The translations under genes were made by a program, and so were the position numbers. A stretch of DNA of 64,000 nucleotides from CAYWYR01 sp964462685 (GTDB lineage: Bacteria; Bacteroidota; Ignavibacteria; Kapaibacteriales; UBA2268), in assembly GCA_964462685.1 (NCBI GenBank), contig CAYWYR010000010.1, forward strand, positions 62,001 through 126,000. The letters run 5' to 3'. Below, piece by piece: positions 52,616-61,840 of the stretch. The notes under the pieces were generated by a model. That model ran no database searches and was not told the DNA's origin. It saw only the letters and a list, made by a program, of their open reading frames with translations. Each line of letters starts with the position of its first letter. Position 1 is the first letter of the stretch.

Positions 52616-53703
52616 TGACTTTTTCCAATATTATTTATAAACCGGACTGCCGTCATTTTCTCGGGCATATCCCATGCAAACCGCACAAAGCACATGGCGT
52701 ACACTGCGAGAGCTGTGAGTATTACGATAAGATCACCGAACGGATATTGATTATAAAGTTAGGTGCACTGGGTGATGTGATAAGGACAACTCCTCTGGTA
52801 CACAAAATAAGAGAAGAGTATCCAAACGCTGAGATATGGTGGATAACTGAATCTCCCAAAATCCTGCCGGCATCGATAGGGAAAATCATGGATTACAGCC
52901 CCAAATCCCTTGTGATACTACAGCAAACCGAATTTAGCAGGTTGATCTGCCTTGATAAGGATATTGAGGCGTGTGCCTTGGCAAGCTCTGTCAATGCGGA
53001 AGTAAAGCTCGGCTACCATCTTGTTGATGGAAGGCCCGCCCCAATAGATGAGAACGCAGTTCATAAATTCCTTACAGGATTATTCGATGATGTGAATCAA
53101 GCAAACACCAAATCATACCCTGAAGAGATTTTTGAAATCTGCGGATGGGAGTTCAAGGGGGAAGATTATCTTTTAGAATATGATTCAGCTCTGAAATGGA
53201 ATCTGCCTAAAGAAAAAAAAATAATCGGTCTAAATACTGGATGTGGCGATCGCTGGATTTCTCGACTTTGGCCCGACGAGAGCTGGATAGAACTTATAGG
53301 TTTGCTTAAGAGCAAAGGCCACCACGTCCTTCTTCTAGGGGGTAAAGCAGAACATGAAAAAAACCTCAGACTGCAGGAAATGAGCGGTGCGGATTACAAA
53401 GGCCACTATCCTTTACAGGACTTTATGGGTCTTATGGATCGATGTGATGTGATAGTCAGTGCTGTTACTATGGCTATGCATATTACCATCGGACTTAAAA
53501 AGCCGTTGGTGCTCATGAACAACATTTTCAATCCTCATGAGTTTGAAATGTACGGCAGGGGAACGATTGTACAGCCGGATAAAAAGTGTGAGTGCTATTT
53601 CAGCAGCAGATGCACTAACGCAGGGTATTTCTGCATGAATCATCTTCCAGCATCAAAAATAGCAGAGGCGGTAGAAAAAGAAATCGAGGTAGCTGCATTA
53701 TGA
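52615..53703 (+). CDS. Glycosyltransferase family 9 (heptosyltransferase-like) with N-terminal Cys cluster
   Basis: The 362-residue protein has the GT9 pattern: ILIIKLGALGDVIRTTPLVHKI (~43-64), a central hinge, and the donor domain IIGLNTGCGDRWISRLWPDESW, then GHHVLLLGGKAEHEKN. Such enzymes add heptose or related sugars to lipid-linked glycans. Ahead of the GT domain is a Cys/His-rich head (C-x8-C and HC-x2-C at residues 12-34), and the C-terminal part has C-x-C and C-x5-C groups; a metal-binding role is possible. This Cys-rich form occurs in a group of FCB bacteria as far as I know. Its first base is the last base of the barrel gene's stop codon, and it overlaps the next gene by four bases. 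Confidence 0.86.
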   Translation: MTFSNIIYKPDCRHFLGHIPCKPHKAHGVHCESCEYYDKITERILIIKLGALGDVIRTTPLVHKIREEYPNAEIWWITESPKILPASIGKIMDYSPKSLVILQQTEFSRLICLDKDIEACALASSVNAEVKLGYHLVDGRPAPIDENAVHKFLTGLFDDVNQANTKSYPEEIFEICGWEFKGEDYLLEYDSALKWNLPKEKKIIGLNTGCGDRWISRLWPDESWIELIGLLKSKGHHVLLLGGKAEHEKNLRLQEMSGADYKGHYPLQDFMGLMDRCDVIVSAVTMAMHITIGLKKPLVLMNNIFNPHEFEMYGRGTIVQPDKKCECYFSSRCTNAGYFCMNHLPASKIAEAVEKEIEVAAL

Positions 53704-54014
53704 AAGATCTTAAACCATTGAAACCATATTTTATAGAGATAGATCTACCCGAGATCAAGAACGAGGATTTTATGTCTCGCATTCCAGAGCACAGGCGGAT
53801 GATCCAGGAATGGATAAAGAAAGGAGCTATCAGATCCTATAATCTATCTCAGCAGCGTGATAAACTCTGGGTTGTTATGTATGGTGAAGGATACACAGCT
53901 ATCGCAGATGCCATAGCAAGCCTGCCACTGGCGGAATACTTCAAATCCAAGATAACAGAACTGATGTTTACAGAGAACAATTCAAGCTTTATACCTGAGT
54001 TCTCGCTCAATTAA
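53700..54014 (+). CDS. Small YciI/muconolactone isomerase-like dimeric barrel protein
   Basis: The protein (104 aa) starts inside the GT9 stop (ATGA). The pattern FIEIDLPEIKNEDFMSRIPEHRRMI, followed by LWVVMYGEGYTAIADAIASLPL, is that of the dimeric alpha-beta barrel superfamily that includes muconolactone isomerase and YciI. A catalytic role is uncertain. Its tight coupling to the GT9 gene may be functional or simply positional. Confidence 0.72.
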   Translation: MKDLKPLKPYFIEIDLPEIKNEDFMSRIPEHRRMIQEWIKKGAIRSYNLSQQRDKLWVVMYGEGYTAIADAIASLPLAEYFKSKITELMFTENNSSFIPEFSLN

Positions 54015-54098
54015 ATTAACGGGTAAAATAACGCTTGCATATTAAACCATGCATGACTATTTTTGTGATTCTGTAATATTAAAGACAAAAAAACAACT

Positions 54099-54452
54099 AT
54101 GTTTACTATAGTAGCTATACTTTCAATAATTCTGGCGGCAATACTGATATTAGTCGTTCTTATCCAACCTGGAAAAGGTGAGATGCTTACTGGTATTGGT
54201 GGGATAAGCGGCCAGTTCAATTCAGTTCTCGGTACCAAAAAAGCAACTGACCTTCTTAAGAATATCACTGTTTATACAGCTGTAGCTATAGCGGTACTTT
54301 GCTTGGTATATAATCTGGCGAACGAAAGGCCGGAAGCGACAAACAATCTTAATCTGCCTTCTACATTGCAGCAAGGTGAGATTGCACCAGCTTCCCCGTC
54401 TGCACCCGAGATAGTTCCTGAAGATAGTGAAATGCCAGCTCCAGTGGAATAA
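54099..54452 (+). CDS. secG: Preprotein translocase subunit SecG
   Basis: SecG is the small SecYEG channel subunit of the inner membrane. The protein (117 aa) has two membrane helices (about 5-23 and 54-72) and the family block VVLIQPGKGEMLTGIGG, ending in LGTKKATDLLKNIT. A Pro/Glu-rich tail of about 45 residues extends it beyond the usual ~75 residues, as often in Bacteroidota. It begins 84 bases after the small barrel gene and ends ahead of a terminator. Confidence 0.92.
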   Translation: MFTIVAILSIILAAILILVVLIQPGKGEMLTGIGGISGQFNSVLGTKKATDLLKNITVYTAVAIAVLCLVYNLANERPEATNNLNLPSTLQQGEIAPASPSAPEIVPEDSEMPAPVE

Positions 54453-54536
54453 CTATTTTGTCTAAGTAAACTATTGAGCCTTTTTTAAGGCGGATAGTGA
54501 AAATGGTCGATTGTTGTTTCTCTAGATGAAAATCTG

Positions 54537-54580
54537 AAAACCACCATGCTTCTTATAAGTTCGGTGGTTTTTTTATTTTT
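54537..54580 (+). terminator. Intrinsic terminator between secG and the convergent phosphatase gene
   Basis: AAAACCACC (54537-54545) pairs with GGTGGTTTT (54563-54571), followed by a long T-rich tract. The A-run on the other side could also stop the minus-strand transcript. Confidence 0.8.
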
Positions 54581-56321
54581 TATGGAGAAGCAGAATAGTC
54601 ATATCGTCTGGCAGGATACCCTCTATATGTGACATATCTTCGATTATGTCTGCGATAACAGAATCAAGGTCAATGGCTTTTTCAGAATCTAAATACTTGT
54701 TTAGATTATCGATAACTACCCTCAGGAAGATGTCTATACCGTTTTTACCCTCCAAGTGTCCATCTGTGAAGCCGTCAGTATAATAAACGATTATGTCGCC
54801 TTTGCCGAGTTCCTGATATTCTGCTACGTAATCCTTGTACCCTTCGACTACGCCTAATACCATACCGCCCTTTTCCAGATACGATACATTATCACGGTTA
54901 TACTTTCCATTATCATCTACTTTAAGGTGAAATGGCGGTGGATGACCTGCTGTGCAGTTTTTAAGTAGGGATTGCTTTGGTTTGAGAAGAGAGAAACACA
55001 TCGTTACGAATTTATCAGCGGCTGTATTATCGCAAACGAGAGTGTTGAGTTCCTCAACTATCGTCTCCAATCTAAAGCCCATAAATACCAATAGCCGGGC
55101 GGCCGATTGAAGATTAGCCATTATAAGGGATGCAGGTACACCCTTACCAGATACATCAGCCATTACTATCGCGAAATTACCTTCTTTATCTGGGATTACA
55201 TCATAATAATCGCCGCCTACATGTTTTGCGGACTTATTCAGTGCCCCTATACGATATCCAGCGATATCAGGAAGATTCTTCGGAAGGAGGTCCCCTTGTA
55301 TCATCTTCGCTATCTCTAATTCACCTTCCAATACTCTCAGCTTTATCTTTTCTGCGAACAGCTCAGCGTTTTCAAGGGATGTATAGGCAGTTGTAGATAG
55401 CGAGGTCAGATACTCGATATCGCTTTCGTTATGAGGGATCCCACTTAACTTAGGTCCGATCAGAACGGTACCGCGCAGATTACCCTGTATCTCAACCGGG
55501 ATAATCAATGTTATCTTATCAGCTGGGTTCCTATCGCCTGATGATATCGATAATAGATCAGAATCTTCGACATCTGTGAATCTATTGACTAAAACCTCGC
55601 TGTCATTTTCGCCGATTTTGATCATAGCGAAGCGGGATACCTGTAAATGCCCCATCAGATAGTAGGAATAAACTTTGATTATCTGATCAACATCCAGTAG
55701 TGTGCTAAAATCTCGGCTGATATTAAAAAGGTTTCTTAGCAAGATGTTTTGCTGCTCGGCTCTCATACTTTCGGTAAGAAGCTTCTGCTTTATCTCTAGA
55801 TTCGCTATACTGCTGACCGCTATAGACAGTAGCAATTCAACATACCTTACCTCTTTTTCAGATAAGAAGCCTGGTTTCCCATTGGAGCTCCTCTTTGATA
55901 GGTCAGCAATGAAAAGTAGCGTTTCCTTCTCGGATATTGATACTGCTATACAGATTATGTAATCTTTTAAGAAAATCTGTTTACCGTACTCAATTTTCTC
56001 ATCAATATCATCAAAAAATCCAGATAGTTTTTTGGTAAGCTTCTCATATAGCCCGCCACTTTTTATTTGACCCTTAAAACCGAAAAATGCAGTTGCAGAA
56101 TCTGGTATGTTATGCACAGCAAGCCATAGATTGGATAGTACGAGCTTACCCATAGCCGATAATGCTATCTGAGAGAAAATCTTATCTCTGGAATTACTGA
56201 GGGATAGCGATTTGGTAAGCCTGGCGAGTGATTCAAAGCTGATTGTCTCGTTCAGCCATCCAGAGCCATTAGTGCCATAACTGCTCTTATCCTTAGTGGT
56301 ATAATCGTCAGTTTCAGTCAA
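54573..56321 (-). CDS. GAF-SpoIIE serine phosphatase
   Basis: The protein (582 aa, starting TTG 56321) lacks membrane segments. A central GAF-like domain (~205-340) precedes a C-terminal SpoIIE/PP2C phosphatase: AKMIQGDLLPKNLPDIAGY, SAKHVGGDYYDVI, VMADVSGKGVPASLIMANL (~400), then YYTDGFTDGHL and ILPDDMTILLL. The residues for the two metals are present. It would act on a STAS-type anti-anti-sigma protein not encoded here. Its TTG start is inside the stop region of the upstream lipoprotein gene (eight-base overlap). Confidence 0.9.
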   Translation of the reverse strand: MTETDDYTTKDKSSYGTNGSGWLNETISFESLARLTKSLSLSNSRDKIFSQIALSAMGKLVLSNLWLAVHNIPDSATAFFGFKGQIKSGGLYEKLTKKLSGFFDDIDEKIEYGKQIFLKDYIICIAVSISEKETLLFIADLSKRSSNGKPGFLSEKEVRYVELLLSIAVSSIANLEIKQKLLTESMRAEQQNILLRNLFNISRDFSTLLDVDQIIKVYSYYLMGHLQVSRFAMIKIGENDSEVLVNRFTDVEDSDLLSISSGDRNPADKITLIIPVEIQGNLRGTVLIGPKLSGIPHNESDIEYLTSLSTTAYTSLENAELFAEKIKLRVLEGELEIAKMIQGDLLPKNLPDIAGYRIGALNKSAKHVGGDYYDVIPDKEGNFAIVMADVSGKGVPASLIMANLQSAARLLVFMGFRLETIVEELNTLVCDNTAADKFVTMCFSLLKPKQSLLKNCTAGHPPPFHLKVDDNGKYNRDNVSYLEKGGMVLGVVEGYKDYVAEYQELGKGDIIVYYTDGFTDGHLEGKNGIDIFLRVVIDNLNKYLDSEKAIDLDSVIADIIEDMSHIEGILPDDMTILLLHKK

Positions 56322-57333
56322 GCGGCACCATCGATATTATTCTGCGCGAGGGGAAATTTAAAGTAAATGCCGCAGGGTTGACCTCTTCAAAGTTCATAAC
56401 ATAAGATTGATCACCCTGCATCAGTATATTTATACCGCGGGAGTTGAGCGTCTGGCTTACATCGGCAGTCATCGGGCTGTACTGAGAAAGATCAATCCCG
56501 TAAGGCTGCATAAATATCTGATTGTTCCCAAGATCCTGTAGCAGGTAGAGATCTTTGTCAGATACAACATAACCAATACTCTGCCCACCCCAAACACCGC
56601 CTAAAAAAGACTCTTCGGTATCGTCGAAATTGAATTTTTGCTGCTCTATGCGGGTAAGCTCGTCTCCTGTGGCAAGGGAATATGAGACTACGGTATTATT
56701 TTCATTATCTGATTTTATGACATATAGATTAGGAAGGCTGCCATGCTCGATAACAGTCGCTCCAGCCAGTCCTGTTTCAGCAAAGTCATAAACCGTATTA
56801 TCACGGATATCGAAATAAGCTAAAGCCCCTGACTCCGAAATCATCATTAGTCTATTGGCGTAGGATTCGCTACGTATAGCTAGCGTGCCTTCTGGTATAA
56901 AAGGCAATGCGTAAGTTGATCCAGTTTTGTTAAAGAACAGATCAACTTCAGTCACAGTGGCAGAATCACGATAAGTTACCAAAGCCTCGGTAGAACTGAT
57001 AAAATCTACAGAAGCAATACTGGTTTCCGGCAGCGGTATTTCAATAATAAAATTCAGATCAGGATCATATTTCTTCAATACATTTGGGTTAGAAAACAAT
57101 ACGTAATAATCGTTGAATTCAAAATAGACTTTCTCAGCCACAGCGTTTTCGGCTCTATCTAAAGAACTTGCGGTTTCAAATCCTGACAGTTCAGAATCAA
57201 ACCTTAGTAGCGCATCGCCGCTATTATCGATACCAAGGTAGTTATAAGAAGAAGTTGAGCCCCGGAGCGGATTGTCTGGTTCACAACCTATCAATACTAT
57301 CGCTGCTACTAAAGATAAAATCGTTTTTTTCAT
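56314..57333 (-). CDS. Propeller-like lipoprotein
   Basis: The signal peptide ends in lipobox LIGC (Cys 17). The mature protein (~320 aa) is built of repeating strands like a beta-propeller (YNYLGIDNSGDALLRF, IEIPLPETSIASVDF). No strict blade motif is recognised, and no family is assigned. It lies upstream of the GAF-SpoIIE gene and overlaps it, so both are probably one unit with yggS. Confidence 0.72.
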   Translation of the reverse strand: MKKTILSLVAAIVLIGCEPDNPLRGSTSSYNYLGIDNSGDALLRFDSELSGFETASSLDRAENAVAEKVYFEFNDYYVLFSNPNVLKKYDPDLNFIIEIPLPETSIASVDFISSTEALVTYRDSATVTEVDLFFNKTGSTYALPFIPEGTLAIRSESYANRLMMISESGALAYFDIRDNTVYDFAETGLAGATVIEHGSLPNLYVIKSDNENNTVVSYSLATGDELTRIEQQKFNFDDTEESFLGGVWGGQSIGYVVSDKDLYLLQDLGNNQIFMQPYGIDLSQYSPMTADVSQTLNSRGINILMQGDQSYVMNFEEVNPAAFTLNFPSRRIISMVPLD

Positions 57334-57344
57334 AATTACTAAAT

Positions 57345-58043
57345 TTATTTTGTGTAATCTCTTTGGCCGAAAATAGCTGATCCAATCCTGAGCATCGTAC
57401 TTCCGTTGGCTATTGCGAGATCATAATCGCCGCTCATACCCATGGAAATCTCTATAGCCTCTGGCAGATAAGATTTGAGCTTATTGCTTATCTCCACCAT
57501 CCTTCGAAATTCAGCTTCCCTTTCATCATCATTAGATTCAAGGCCTGATATCCCCATAACACCTGTGATGATAATATTATTTAATCCTTCTGCTTCTGAT
57601 AATATATCTTCAATGTGGATACTTTCAAAACCGCCTTTGCTTTCCTCTCCGGATATATTGAACTGGAGTAGGCATTTCTGATTCACTTCTTTTTTGAGTG
57701 CAAGCTTATTGATTTCTTTTAGCAGTTTTATGCTACCTACACTATGGATAAGATAAACATTACCAACTACGTATTTTGCTTTATTACGCTGTAGGTTTCC
57801 GATAAAATGAAGTTCAGGCTTAATCCCGGAATCTTCAAGTTCGGGAAGTTTGTCCCTTAATTCCTGAGGATATGACTCGCCGAAAGCAATCTGACCTGCA
57901 TCATAAGCAGTTTTCATATCGGATACCGTGAAAGTCTTGGATACCGCTATCAGCTTTATATCCTGAACCTTCCTGCCATGTCGTTCAGCGGATTTACGGA
58001 TTTTATCCGCTACTGTCTTTATATTTTCTTTTATATTCGCCAA
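57345..58043 (-). CDS. yggS: YggS family PLP homeostasis protein
   Basis: The protein (232 aa, start TTG 58043) has the PLP-binding pattern IKLIAVSKTFTVSDM with Lys near residue 35, FGESYPQELRDK, LHFIGNLQRNKAKYV, HSVGSIKLL and the late SMGMSGDYDLAIANGSTMLRIGSAIFG, all typical of YggS/PROSC (YlmE). It balances vitamin B6 and amino-acid pools and is not a catalytic racemase. The stop lies 11 bases before the next lipoprotein gene. Confidence 0.93.
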   Translation of the reverse strand: MANIKENIKTVADKIRKSAERHGRKVQDIKLIAVSKTFTVSDMKTAYDAGQIAFGESYPQELRDKLPELEDSGIKPELHFIGNLQRNKAKYVVGNVYLIHSVGSIKLLKEINKLALKKEVNQKCLLQFNISGEESKGGFESIHIEDILSEAEGLNNIIITGVMGISGLESNDDEREAEFRRMVEISNKLKSYLPEAIEISMGMSGDYDLAIANGSTMLRIGSAIFGQRDYTK

Positions 58044-58055
58044 AAAATAAACTGT

Positions 58056-59957
58056 TTATTGTATCACAAAAAAACTTTCAGATCTCGCTTCATACCTTAT
58101 TAGTACCATTCCGCTGAATGAAGTCGCATTCTCAGCATTTAGCAAGCGTCCATTCATATCGCTAAGCTCATATATCATGCCTTTGTTTTCAAGTTCGGAT
58201 ATATATGCGGTGAACCTGTCACTAGATATCACCTGTACCGCGTTTGGCTTTTCGCTACCGTTATCTTCTGAATCCACATCGGTATAGCTGGTAAGCCAAG
58301 CATACGAGAGAAAACTCTTATTCTTGTATCTATTGTGGTTTGTATATACCCGTCTAATATCATTAACAGAATAACCGTCGGGAAGTTGCTCTTCAGCATA
58401 ATATTCTTTTCCAGACATATCGGCTATAATGCTGAACTCAGTTCCGTCTTCCATTAGGAGCACTAATTCGAGTGGTAATGGGGAGTAGACACGCTCACCA
58501 TTTTTTGAGATAGCAATTCCGACTACGTTTCCGTTATTTCCTAATACATCATTGGATTCAACCGAAACGCTCGCAAAACCTCCACCATAAATATATGAAT
58601 CAGCGAACCCTTCAAGATCGAAACCAGTAGGGGCAAACTCTTCAGCCAGATCGAGAAACATCTCAGTATTCGCGCTAGAGCCCGAATATTCAGTCATATA
58701 AGCTTGGAGCAATCCGTAAAACTGCTCATCACCGAAATAATGCCTCAGCATATCCAGCACCACGGCACCCTTAAAATAAATAGCCAATGGATAATTGGTA
58801 TATCGAGACCTATCATAACCATACAATGGAATATCAAAACTATTGTGTGCTAGAACAGAGGTAAGTTTGCTGTATAATAAATCAAGAGCCGACTCTCTGC
58901 CTTGAAGTTTTTCAATCCAGATAATCTCCGCGTAAGTTGCAAAAGATTCCGATAGCCATGCATTACGGAAATCCAATATTGAAACGTCATTTCCAAACCA
59001 TTGGTGTGCTAACTCATGAACGGTTGTAAGGGTTGTTGTATCGTTGTTTCTGTAATCACTCACCACAATGTCTTCCTGCTGCATAATTAGTGCCTGCTGC
59101 TCTATCGTTCCTTCCTCTACCATCACATAGCCAAGAGTCTCAAAAGGGTAAGGGCCGAATGCTTCTTCCAGAGTGCTCACGGCAATTGGCAGGATATCAA
59201 CTATTTCCTTTGTCTCATCATAAACTTCTTCTTCGCAATACACAGGGTACTGCTGATCGATAACCTTGAAATCACCAATAGCGAATGTCGCGTTATAGGT
59301 AGTCATCTGCTGGTTCATTCGGAAGTGGCGTATACGCCAGCTTTCTGCTGATTCATCGAAAACTTTTTTACCGTTGGCTACGGCAAAAAGCTGTGGCTTG
59401 TCTATCGGTGTGGCGATAACAGTATTGAATGTCGCTTTGTCCGAAGGATGGTCATAACATGGAAACCAGTCCCGCCCCATCGATACCCACTCATCAAAAA
59501 ATCCCACCCCAAGTACATAGTACATATTATCATTAACCATAAGGCCGGAGGTATTGTCATTGGGTTCAAGGGCCGTAGCATACGTCACCATGATCGTATC
59601 ACGCCCCGAAGGTAGCTGATCGATTGATATATACTCGCACTTATCAATCGTATCGAATTTTATTTCAAAGTCGATTGGTTCGCTGTTAGGCCTCTTAATC
59701 TCAGCTATATCTAATTCGTGGATATCCAGATAAAAAACACCACCGGCATCGGTCAGCCATTCCAGTTCAATATTTACTGAACCTCTGAGGCTATCTGCCC
59801 CAAACGAATCAATCTCTATACCGATATCATAGTTCAATACGTCAAAATCCTGCGGGATATAATTGTCGGCTGTGGATTTGGGAGCGGATACAATATAAGC
59901 AGCTCCTAAAACCGAAAGAACAAGAAAGAATACTATATTTGTGATCCCATGATTCAT
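58056..59957 (-). CDS. M1 family aminopeptidase with sorting-like tail
   Basis: I chose ATG 59957, which gives a signal peptide (NIVFFLVLSVLGAAYIVSA); the frame is open to 60011. The zinc site is complete: HELAHQWFGND with HExxH near residue 313 and the third Glu 18 residues later in LSESFATYAE. The usual GAMEN motif reads GTIEQQ, so substrate preference may differ. The N-terminal beta domain of M1 enzymes is present. The last ~45 residues (IYELSDMNGRLLNAEN, then GMVLIRYEARS) resemble a shortened T9SS sorting domain. Likely a secreted or surface peptidase. Confidence 0.88.
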   Translation of the reverse strand: MNHGITNIVFFLVLSVLGAAYIVSAPKSTADNYIPQDFDVLNYDIGIEIDSFGADSLRGSVNIELEWLTDAGGVFYLDIHELDIAEIKRPNSEPIDFEIKFDTIDKCEYISIDQLPSGRDTIMVTYATALEPNDNTSGLMVNDNMYYVLGVGFFDEWVSMGRDWFPCYDHPSDKATFNTVIATPIDKPQLFAVANGKKVFDESAESWRIRHFRMNQQMTTYNATFAIGDFKVIDQQYPVYCEEEVYDETKEIVDILPIAVSTLEEAFGPYPFETLGYVMVEEGTIEQQALIMQQEDIVVSDYRNNDTTTLTTVHELAHQWFGNDVSILDFRNAWLSESFATYAEIIWIEKLQGRESALDLLYSKLTSVLAHNSFDIPLYGYDRSRYTNYPLAIYFKGAVVLDMLRHYFGDEQFYGLLQAYMTEYSGSSANTEMFLDLAEEFAPTGFDLEGFADSYIYGGGFASVSVESNDVLGNNGNVVGIAISKNGERVYSPLPLELVLLMEDGTEFSIIADMSGKEYYAEEQLPDGYSVNDIRRVYTNHNRYKNKSFLSYAWLTSYTDVDSEDNGSEKPNAVQVISSDRFTAYISELENKGMIYELSDMNGRLLNAENATSFSGMVLIRYEARSESFFVIQ

Positions 59958-60046
59958 GTACAGCTCAGCATTATTAGCAGGTGAATTTTCCGTATAACAC
60001 GCAAGATACATAATTCATAAAAGATAGGTAGCTTGTAGACTATATT

Positions 60047-61030
60047 ATGGCAATCTTTAATACCAAAATAGGAACTGACACGGCTAAAGCAATAGAGCTA
60101 CTGGCCAGTGGGGAGATTGTGGCTCTGCCCACAGAGACAGTTTACGGGCTGGCTGGTAATGCACTCCAGCACTCTGCAATATCAAAGATATATGAGGCAA
60201 AGAACAGGCCCGTCGATAATCCTTTGATAGTTCATGTTCCGAATATTGAAGTAATATCAAGTTATGTTGAAAATATCCCAGACATAGCATATAAACTATT
60301 TGATAAATTCACGCCAGGGCCGTTGACGGTAGTACTTCCTAAAAAAAATATCATCCCTGATATCACAACTGGAAGCCAACCCACGGTTGCTATCAGAATA
60401 CCCGACAGTAAAATGTTTCTAGAAGTGTTGAATGGGCTCGATTTCCCTTTGGCCGCGCCTTCTGCTAACCAATATACACAGATTAGCCCTACCACCGCAG
60501 AGGCTGTGATGCACGGTATGGAAAACCGTATCCCTTATATATTGGACGGGGGGCAATGCAAAGTCGGCATAGAATCTACTATTATCTCGATAAATAATAA
60601 TTCAATAAATATACTCAGAGAAGGTTCGATAACCAGAAGTGAGCTTGAGAAGTTTGCCAAAATAGGGGACAGTTATGCAAATGAAAACATCAAAACACCT
60701 GGTTCCGCAAAAAAGCATTATTCGCCCATAACCCCACTAAGATTATTTAATCATTTAGATGATCTTTTAAACTACAGAAACGAAATTTTAAATGTTCATA
60801 CTGCAGTTTTACTGCCAGAGCGGCTAAATAACACTAAGAATATAGAAAATGCTTTTTACCTATCGACTAGTGGTAACCACACCGAAATAGGCAAAAATCT
60901 CTATCGTACTTTATACGAGATTGACAATTTAAAATTCGATCTGATATTGGCATTAAAAATAGATAGAGCTTCAGGTTTATCTATGGCGATTAATGATAAA
61001 TTATACCGTGCCGCCACTGCTTTAGTATAG
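60047..61030 (+). CDS. sua5: L-threonylcarbamoyladenylate synthase (Sua5/YwlC type)
   Basis: This enzyme makes threonylcarbamoyl-AMP for t6A modification of tRNAs reading ANN codons. The YrdC domain (~10-205) shows GEIVALPTETVYGLAGNA, IYEAKNRPVDNPLIVHV, PGPLTVVLPKK, AIRIPDS, APSANQYTQISPTTA and ILDGGQCKVGIESTII. A linker (PGSAKKHYSP) leads to the C-terminal Sua5 domain (~230-327), so this is the long form, not the short TsaC. Confidence 0.95.
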   Translation: MAIFNTKIGTDTAKAIELLASGEIVALPTETVYGLAGNALQHSAISKIYEAKNRPVDNPLIVHVPNIEVISSYVENIPDIAYKLFDKFTPGPLTVVLPKKNIIPDITTGSQPTVAIRIPDSKMFLEVLNGLDFPLAAPSANQYTQISPTTAEAVMHGMENRIPYILDGGQCKVGIESTIISINNNSINILREGSITRSELEKFAKIGDSYANENIKTPGSAKKHYSPITPLRLFNHLDDLLNYRNEILNVHTAVLLPERLNNTKNIENAFYLSTSGNHTEIGKNLYRTLYEIDNLKFDLILALKIDRASGLSMAINDKLYRAATALV

Positions 61031-61059
61031 TGATTGAGTAACGTAAGTTATTTTTCAAC

Positions 61060-61707
61060 TTAAAATTTGAAACCAAAGTGTAATCCTGGCTCAAAATTAT
61101 ATTTGGGCCATTTATCATCTTCTATCCGAAAAGACTCTGGCATATCTGTATGGTACGGGCGATGAGTCATAGCAAATGATGGTTCTAAAAAGAAGGTACT
61201 ACCCCAAAGTGTAAAGTGATATCCTACACGATAAGTATTAAAAAGCTGATACCCGCTTTTTATATTGTTTTTATTATCATCAATAAAATCCTGATATGTA
61301 TTCATTATATGAATTGATGCATATAAACCTTCCCATAGGAATCTCTGATATACTAGTGCAATCCCGTATTCCCTTATATAGCCAGGAAAACCAGTGCCAT
61401 CAGCCTCAAATTCTTCAACAAATGGCGGAATACCCAGAGGCCAACCATACTTCCAAGTCTTTAATTCTAGGGCTACAATATCCTCATTTGTAATCCAGTA
61501 ACCGAAGTTCAGTTGGAAGTAGTCCGGGGAATTATCATCCGGTACAAGATTCAATAACATAAATGCAGAACTACCGATGTAGTAATTCTTAGTTAATGAG
61601 TCTGTTGGGGGTTGCTTACCTTCAATATTTAAATTTGAGCCAGTGATAAGAAAAATTATTGTGAACCATACTGAGCTGCAAATTATATCTTCTGTGATTT
61701 TTTTCAT
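61060..61707 (-). CDS. Hypothetical outer-membrane barrel-like protein
   Basis: The protein (215 aa) has an N-terminal hydrophobic signal stretch and then repeated aromatic strands (DYFQLNFGYWITNED, GYHFTLWGSTFFLEPSFAM), ending GLHFGFKF with a C-terminal Phe, as in outer-membrane barrels. No family is recognised. The region is AT-rich compared with its neighbours. The 61708-61840 spacer shows nothing recognisable. Confidence 0.65.
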   Translation of the reverse strand: MKKITEDIICSSVWFTIIFLITGSNLNIEGKQPPTDSLTKNYYIGSSAFMLLNLVPDDNSPDYFQLNFGYWITNEDIVALELKTWKYGWPLGIPPFVEEFEADGTGFPGYIREYGIALVYQRFLWEGLYASIHIMNTYQDFIDDNKNNIKSGYQLFNTYRVGYHFTLWGSTFFLEPSFAMTHRPYHTDMPESFRIEDDKWPKYNFEPGLHFGFKF

Positions 61708-61840
61708 CCCTTCTGATACTCCTATAATTAATTTGTTTAATATAGATGCAACTTAGGGGAGGTTGACACATAAAGGCGTTAACTTAAGTTAATAAATCAC
61801 CCTAATATTTATCCATTTATGCGTGGATAGAATTATCAGA

